This document shows, piece after piece, positions 5,809-9,576 of a stretch of DNA of 9,576 bases. The notes beneath the pieces are model-generated. The model did not search any database. It had not been told where the DNA came from and saw only the letters and a list, made by a program, of their open reading frames with translations. Position 1 is the first letter of the stretch; every line of letters begins with the position of its first letter. Location of the stretch: assembly GCA_947625995.1 (NCBI GenBank), contig CANQQN010000066.1, forward strand, positions 1 to 9,576, given 5' to 3'. The position numbers and the translations under genes are program-made. Source of the stretch: an uncultured Lachnospiraceae bacterium. GTDB lineage: Bacteria; Bacillota; Clostridia; Lachnospirales; Lachnospiraceae.

Positions 5809-6798
5809 TCACGCCGTCTCCTGCCCGTCCCCGTACCGGAAACAGCGCACCTTCCGGGTATCAGAAATATCCGTCATGGACGGGATCTCCTTTTTACAGC
5901 GCTCCGTGGCATAAGGGCATCTTGGCCAGAAGCTGCAGCCTTCAATACGCTCCAAAGGATTGGGCACCATACCCTCGATGGTCTCCAGCGGCGGCCTGTC
6001 TTTGGTGATCTTCGGAATGGCGTTCAGAAGACCGATGGTATAAGGATGCTTCGGCTCCGTAAACAGTTCCTGCACCGGAGCCTGTTCTACGATCTTACCT
6101 GTATACATGACGATCACCGTATCGCATAGCTGTCTGACAACGCCAAGGTCGTGGGTGATAAAGATCACGGAAGCGCCCATCTGCTCATTCAGATCCTTGA
6201 TCAGATCCAAGATCTGGGCCTGAATGGTCACGTCAAGGGCCGTGGTCGGCTCGTCGGCAATGAGGATCTGGGGCTGGCATGCCAGCGCCGCGGCGATCAT
6301 CACACGCTGGCGCATACCACCGGACATCTGATGGGGATATTCGTTGGCTCTGGCTTCCGGATTGGCGATCCCTACCGCCTGCATCATCCGCACGGCTTCC
6401 TCCATGGCATCCTTTTTTTTCATGCCCCGGTGGAGGATCAGCGCTTCGGCGATCTGCCGCCCGCATTTGATGATAGGATTTAAGGAAGTCATAGGCTCCT
6501 GAAAAATCATGGAGATCTCATTGCCCCGGATGCCCTGCATATCCTTTTCCGTGGCCTTTACCAGATCCTTGCCCCGGTAAAGGATAGAACCGCCAACGAT
6601 CTGCCCCGGCGGGTTGGGGATCAGCTGCATGATCCCAAGGGAGGACACGCTCTTTCCGCTGCCGCTCTCCCCGACAATACCCAGCTTTTCACCTTTGTGC
6701 AGATCGTAGCTCAGGTGGTTGATGGCGTGCACCACGCCCTCCGCCGTCTTAAAATCCACACACAAATCCCTGATTTCCAAAACTTTTTCAGCCTGCAT
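5809..6798 (-). CDS. dppD: Peptide-type ABC transporter ATPase, DppD/OppD family
   Basis: First gene of the transporter operon, a 329-residue cytoplasmic ATPase. Motifs: Walker A GESGSGKS (43-50), Q-loop Gln100 in MIFQEP, the DppD-type signature MSGGM (158-162), Walker B ILIADE (178-183) with PTTALD, and the switch His216 in ITHD. The C-terminal extension holds [12 protein letters not shown] (251-262) and cysteines C288, C294, C301 and C319, with the same x5-x6-x17 spacing as the partner ATPase. The family is known to pair with DppF under the two permeases. The ATG is supported by GGAGG (6806-6810) 7 bases upstream. A promoter at 6895-6923 would give a leader of about 90 bases. All catalytic residues are present and the length is typical. 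Confidence 0.94.
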   Translation of the reverse strand: MQAEKVLEIRDLCVDFKTAEGVVHAINHLSYDLHKGEKLGIVGESGSGKSVSSLGIMQLIPNPPGQIVGGSILYRGKDLVKATEKDMQGIRGNEISMIFQEPMTSLNPIIKCGRQIAEALILHRGMKKKDAMEEAVRMMQAVGIANPEARANEYPHQMSGGMRQRVMIAAALACQPQILIADEPTTALDVTIQAQILDLIKDLNEQMGASVIFITHDLGVVRQLCDTVIVMYTGKIVEQAPVQELFTEPKHPYTIGLLNAIPKITKDRPPLETIEGMVPNPLERIEGCSFWPRCPYATERCKKEIPSMTDISDTRKVRCFRYGDGQETA

Positions 6799-6894
6799 CC
6801 TGCTTCCTCCAAAATCCTGTATGTATCTGTATACTTTAGTACATCAAAGCAATAATGTAATATCTATTTAAAGCAATACCTGCATACATTAAAA

Positions 6895-6923
6895 ACTTTA
6901 TCATATTTTCAAACAGTTTTCAA
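6895..6923 (-). promoter_or_regulatory. Sigma-A promoter of the transporter operon
   Basis: On the minus strand TTGAAA (6918-6923) is separated by exactly 17 bases from TAAAGT (6895-6900), and a TG one base before the -10 (6902-6903) makes it an extended -10 promoter. The -35 matches five of six and the -10 four of six consensus positions. It lies just after the terminator of the upstream gene and about 90 bases before dppD. Confidence 0.65.
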
Positions 6924-6936
6924 CTATCAGAAACTA
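6922..6936. promoter_or_regulatory. Weak CodY-like site over the -35
   Basis: AACTATCAGAAACTA matches 11 of 15 positions of the CodY consensus AATTTTCWGAAAATT and overlaps the -35 element. CodY represses peptide transporters in many Firmicutes under amino-acid plenty. Four mismatches in AT-rich DNA make chance a serious alternative. Confidence 0.25.
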
Positions 6937-6944
6937 TTTTTTTG

Positions 6945-7002
6945 AAAAAACAAAAACGGATGGGCGGAGACTCTCGATCTTTGTTGTCTCTCTGCCCATC
7001 CG
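6945..7002 (-). terminator. Strong intrinsic terminator after the LRR-dockerin gene
   Basis: Bases 6957-6965 (CGGATGGGC) pair perfectly with 6994-7002. After one mismatch the stem continues for four more pairs (6967-6970 with 6989-6992), around an 18-base loop. On the minus strand the stem is followed by five U, one G and six U (6945-6956). It ends 28 bases after the stop codon of the gene at 7030. Confidence 0.92.
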
Positions 7003-7029
7003 GTAAATCTATTTCATTTTATTGTATGA

Positions 7030-8790
7030 TCAGTCTGCACGTTCCTCCGTTTCGTAAAACCTTTCTCTTAGAAGGGCGGTATCTGTGAACTCCCCGTTAT
7101 AGGGAAATGTCTTAGAAAGTGTCGTGGTGGAGATAACCAATTCCGGTTGATTTTCCTGCTCTCCGATTTTCACATCATGATACAGCACCGGCTGTATTTC
7201 CTTTAAGGCGCCGTCTTTTGACGTCATTTGACGGAGGGTAAACAATTTGTAATCGCCTTTCTTTTTTTCCGACGTTGTATCAAAGGTTACCACACAAACA
7301 AAATCCTTAAAATAGTCTTCATCCAATGATTGAAAATGCTTCTGGATCTCTTTCATGACCTGTTGGTCCTCTTGAAAAATATCTTCCAAATAGGTAGTCA
7401 CAAATCTATCTCGTTCTTCGGCGCTCTTTAACACCACAGCCGCAGATTCAAACCCATGTGACCACTGATCTCTTTGTCCTGTTGACGCAAACTGATAGGT
7501 CTCAAATATTTTTGGCGCCACCGCTTGTTTTGGCCGGAGATTAACCGCATACTCCAACACCTGCAGCGCATCCGCCGAATCAACTGTTTCATCGTCATTC
7601 ACATCTGCCGTTTTCCCGGCTGCCGCTTCCGTCAGACCAACAACAGATTTCAGGATCTCCAAAGCGTCCTGCGCGTCTACGCTCCCATTGCCGTCCACAT
7701 CACCCCGGTAAGCAAGGCTGCTGCCTTTGTTGACCGACCTGTCCTCAAAGCTGGTATCAATGGAGACAAAGCGGCTTCCGGTATCTTTTGCCAGATCTTC
7801 TGCGCCGGTAAACACATATCCGAACACGGTCTCAAGATTTTTCAGGCTTTGCTCCCACTGCAAAATACGCGCGTTCTCATCCGCAGACCCTGTTCCGGCC
7901 TCTGCATACAGTTCGAAGGACGAGCTCTTAATGGTCAATTCTTTGATAAATGATTCCTTGTAATACTCCTTTACCGGGCCGGAAACATTTTCTTCCATAT
8001 GATCCAATTCCGAAAAGATACAAGTGTCCAGCTTCTCAATTCCCTTAGGAAGCTCCATCTTTTCCAGCTTTTCGCAGCCTGCGACCGCCGCGTACCCGAT
8101 CTTTGTCACCCCCTCCGGCAAAACAAGCGCGGAAAGGTTTTTGCAGTTTAGAAACGCCTTATCCCGAACCTCCGTTACGCCGTAGGGAATCCGGATTTTG
8201 GCCAGCGTGGTATTACCCGCAAAAGCTTCCTCACCGATCACGGTAATGTCATCCGGCAATTCCAGATTTTCGGCGTCACCCAGATATCTGATCAGCACGC
8301 CGTCCTCGATCTCATAATTGGACGGGTCGTCATAAACCGGATTATTGACACTTTTCTCCGGTTCGATCTCATAATTGTTTCCTGCTCCGTCATAGGCTGT
8401 GACTGACTCCACGTCAATATCTGATGTACCGTATCCGATCCGCTTGAAAGCCACAGAAAGAGAATAACTGTAATTTGTTTCCTTATCCCCCACAGCTTTA
8501 AACTCAATTTTCAATATTCCGGGTTCCAAGTTATAAACATTATCCACCCACCAATAATGATCCCAATAATCAAGAGCTATAACCTCCGGATTATACCTGA
8601 TCACATAACTGCCGCCCCGAAGATCCTTGATCCCGCCGATCTCCATGGAAAAGCCGGTGCCGTCGGCGCTAAATCTGGCCCTAGGCCAAGATTGCGCCTG
8701 CTGCCCGGATTCAGATGCAGCCGCGGTCTGTCCGGGGAGCATCCCGAATATCAGGGCTGCAGCCATCAAAATTGCCAATACCTTTTTCAT
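7030..8790 (-). CDS. Secreted protein: cohesin-like region, BspA-type LRRs, internal dockerin
   Basis: A 586-residue exported protein. The signal peptide is about residues 1-25 (ILMAAALIFGML core, TAAAS near cleavage). Residues 38-143 look like a cohesin-type beta domain: YVIRYNPEVIALD (62-74), PGILKIEFKA (90-99), YSLSVAFKRI (109-118) and the closing SDIDVESVTAYDG strand. Residues 162-270 carry about four BspA-type leucine-rich repeats of about 23 residues, for example LELPDDITVIGEEAFAGN (176-193) and LVLPEGVTKIGYAAVAGC (222-239). A type I dockerin follows at 361-420, with calcium loops DVDGNGSVDAQD (364-375) and DVNDDETVDSAD (396-407). Residues 430-586 form an unassigned region with YFKDFVCVVTFDT (493-505). 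The ATG has AAGGAGGGGG 4 bases upstream. Dockerins usually lie at an end; this one is internal. A role in surface attachment or protein assembly is inferred; no enzyme motif is seen. Confidence 0.85.
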   Translation of the reverse strand: MKKVLAILMAAALIFGMLPGQTAAASESGQQAQSWPRARFSADGTGFSMEIGGIKDLRGGSYVIRYNPEVIALDYWDHYWWVDNVYNLEPGILKIEFKAVGDKETNYSYSLSVAFKRIGYGTSDIDVESVTAYDGAGNNYEIEPEKSVNNPVYDDPSNYEIEDGVLIRYLGDAENLELPDDITVIGEEAFAGNTTLAKIRIPYGVTEVRDKAFLNCKNLSALVLPEGVTKIGYAAVAGCEKLEKMELPKGIEKLDTCIFSELDHMEENVSGPVKEYYKESFIKELTIKSSSFELYAEAGTGSADENARILQWEQSLKNLETVFGYVFTGAEDLAKDTGSRFVSIDTSFEDRSVNKGSSLAYRGDVDGNGSVDAQDALEILKSVVGLTEAAAGKTADVNDDETVDSADALQVLEYAVNLRPKQAVAPKIFETYQFASTGQRDQWSHGFESAAVVLKSAEERDRFVTTYLEDIFQEDQQVMKEIQKHFQSLDEDYFKDFVCVVTFDTTSEKKKGDYKLFTLRQMTSKDGALKEIQPVLYHDVKIGEQENQPELVISTTTLSKTFPYNGEFTDTALLRERFYETEERAD

Positions 8791-8880
8791 AATACCCCCT
8801 CCTTCTCGTGCATTTGTATTTTTGATTTTCTAAGCTTTCCTGACGCTACGCTCTAACACTCTTCTTATATTTGCCCGGAT
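8791..8880 (-). other. Gap between the two dockerin genes
   Basis: These 90 bases contain no stem with a U run, so I see no terminator between the dockerin genes and they may be cotranscribed. TATAAG occurs on the minus strand but lacks a convincing -35 at the right distance. CTGACGCTACGC (8840-8851) matches 11 of 12 bases of CTGACGCTTCGC in the composite repeat (975-986), which may be chance. Confidence 0.45.
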
Positions 8881-9576
8881 TTATTTTGCTTCCACCGGAA
8901 ATTGATCAATTACTCCTACAACCTTCTTCAGAAGCAGAAGTGCATCGTCTGCCGTCACTTTTTCATCGCCATTCACATCCGGAATAATGATCCTATCATC
9001 CAAGAATTTAATGGCATCCTGTGATTTTACAATTATTTTCAAAATTTCCAATGCATCTTCACTTGTCAGATCTCCGTCATCGTTGATATCCCCGTAAAAG
9101 TACGGCGATGTTACAAGAAATACGCCCAAGCTTTCTACATTTGCAGCTATCCCCTTCTGGGAAGGCAATATATCAATCATGTGATCGATTTCCGTTTTCA
9201 ATTCAGACAGGCTGCCATTCTCCCCTATTTTATAAAGCTTCTGTTCTTCCAATTTTGAATAGGAAATATTCACTTTGAAACGCATGCGAAGATTCTCTAT
9301 ATTTTCGATCACCGCACCATTTTTATCTATCACCTGTACAGCAAACAGAGCCTCCACATTTTCATCCGTCACTTTTTCACTGTCTTCTTTCAGTTCTTTG
9401 AGCACCGTCAGCACACTGACTCCTTGTTCATCCAGCCTTTCATCCGTAGAAACAATTTCCACAAAACCATTTGTCAGCACTGTTTTTCCATTATCAACAT
9501 ATTTTTGAGTTTCATGAGCCTCAAAAAGCCCATTTTCCGATGCTTCATCCAATTTCCACAAATAGCTTTCAATGTT
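8881..9576 (-). CDS. Dockerin-bearing protein, N-terminus outside the window
   Basis: The frame is open to the right window edge, so only the last 231 residues are visible. A TTG at 9561 has no ribosome binding site and is not a credible start. A C-terminal type I dockerin occupies visible residues 161-226, with calcium loops DINDDGDLTSED (163-174) and DVNGDEKVTADD (200-211). Just before it, about 96-157, is a stretch like the beta domain common near the end of Firmicute surface proteins: LRMRFKVNISYSKLEEQKLY, then NGSLSEL and GVFLVTS. Residues 1-95 are acidic and match nothing I recognise. The gene lies 90 bases before the LRR-dockerin gene in the same direction. What lies upstream would decide whether this is an enzyme, adhesin or scaffold. 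The stretch is visibly AT-richer than the transporter operon. Confidence 0.82.
   Translation of the reverse strand, partial: NIESYLWKLDEASENGLFEAHETQKYVDNGKTVLTNGFVEIVSTDERLDEQGVSVLTVLKELKEDSEKVTDENVEALFAVQVIDKNGAVIENIENLRMRFKVNISYSKLEEQKLYKIGENGSLSELKTEIDHMIDILPSQKGIAANVESLGVFLVTSPYFYGDINDDGDLTSEDALEILKIIVKSQDAIKFLDDRIIIPDVNGDEKVTADDALLLLKKVVGVIDQFPVEAK

Larger units (their letters stand above)
6799..7029 (-). other. Intergenic region with operon promoter and upstream terminator
   Basis: This 231-base AT-rich gap contains no gene. From upstream to downstream on the minus strand it holds the terminator of the LRR-dockerin gene (6945-7002), the transporter promoter (6895-6923) and a leader of about 90 bases. 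The leader carries a repeated 9-mer, AAAGCAATA as read on the plus strand, at 6846-6854 and 6870-6878. Confidence 0.6.

Noticed and set aside
7525..7953. Plus-strand open frame of 142 residues opposite the LRR-dockerin gene
   Set aside because: It is fully antisense to the dockerin and adjacent coding sequence, with no start signal of its own.
8764..8813. Tiny reading frame ending in ATGA over the LRR-dockerin start
   Set aside because: An ATG CAC GAG frame of eight codons overlaps the start codon, but it has no ribosome binding site and itself contains that of the main gene. Chance is the simpler explanation.
1..9576. CRISPR array, tRNA/rRNA genes, transposase or integrase
   Set aside because: Scanned by eye: no regularly spaced repeats, cloverleaf-like gene or recombinase motif was seen on either strand.

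Overview
The window looks like a Clostridia chromosome segment, most likely a gut Lachnospiraceae-type Firmicute. This rests on strong GGAGG-type ribosome binding sites, a lipoprotein signal with an LAAC lipobox, Lachnospiraceae-like dockerin and BspA-type leucine-rich-repeat proteins, and intrinsic terminators with U tracts. Genus cannot be assigned from sequence reading alone. Every convincing gene lies on the minus strand, so the window is read from right to left.

Right part (about 7030-9576): two surface or secreted protein genes, both carrying dockerin modules. The first is cut by the right window edge and ends in a C-terminal dockerin. About 146 bases further on, counted from stop codon to next start codon plus leader structure (the actual gap is 8791-8880, 90 bases), comes a 586-residue secreted protein. 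It has a cohesin-like N-terminal region, BspA-type leucine-rich repeats, an internal dockerin and an unassigned C-terminal region. A strong intrinsic terminator at 6945-7002 closes this unit.

Middle part (233-6798): a peptide-type (Dpp/Opp) ABC importer operon in the order ATPase (dppD-like), ATPase (dppF-like), family 5 solute-binding lipoprotein, permease (dppB-like), permease (dppC-like). An extended -10 promoter sits at 6895-6923, with a weak CodY-like site over its -35. The two permease genes are coupled through a TGATG junction. A divergent cyclophilin-type peptidyl-prolyl isomerase gene follows dppC, but a large composite inverted repeat (934-1067) and a terminator-like hairpin (831-867) separate it from the transporter, so it is probably expressed at a lower level by read-through.

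Left edge (1-232): no gene is visible. The stretch holds a perfect 13-bp bidirectional terminator hairpin (6-51), a TTGACA promoter candidate pointing left and an AT-rich dyad.

Functionally, the lipoprotein captures peptides or similar ligands outside the membrane, DppB/DppC form the channel, and DppD/DppF hydrolyse ATP. The cyclophilin has no export signal and would act in the cytoplasm. I found no CRISPR array, tRNA, rRNA or transposase. The least conventional element is the cohesin-like/LRR/internal-dockerin protein with its dockerin neighbour; the composite inverted repeat and the cyclophilin with replaced active-site residues also stand out.
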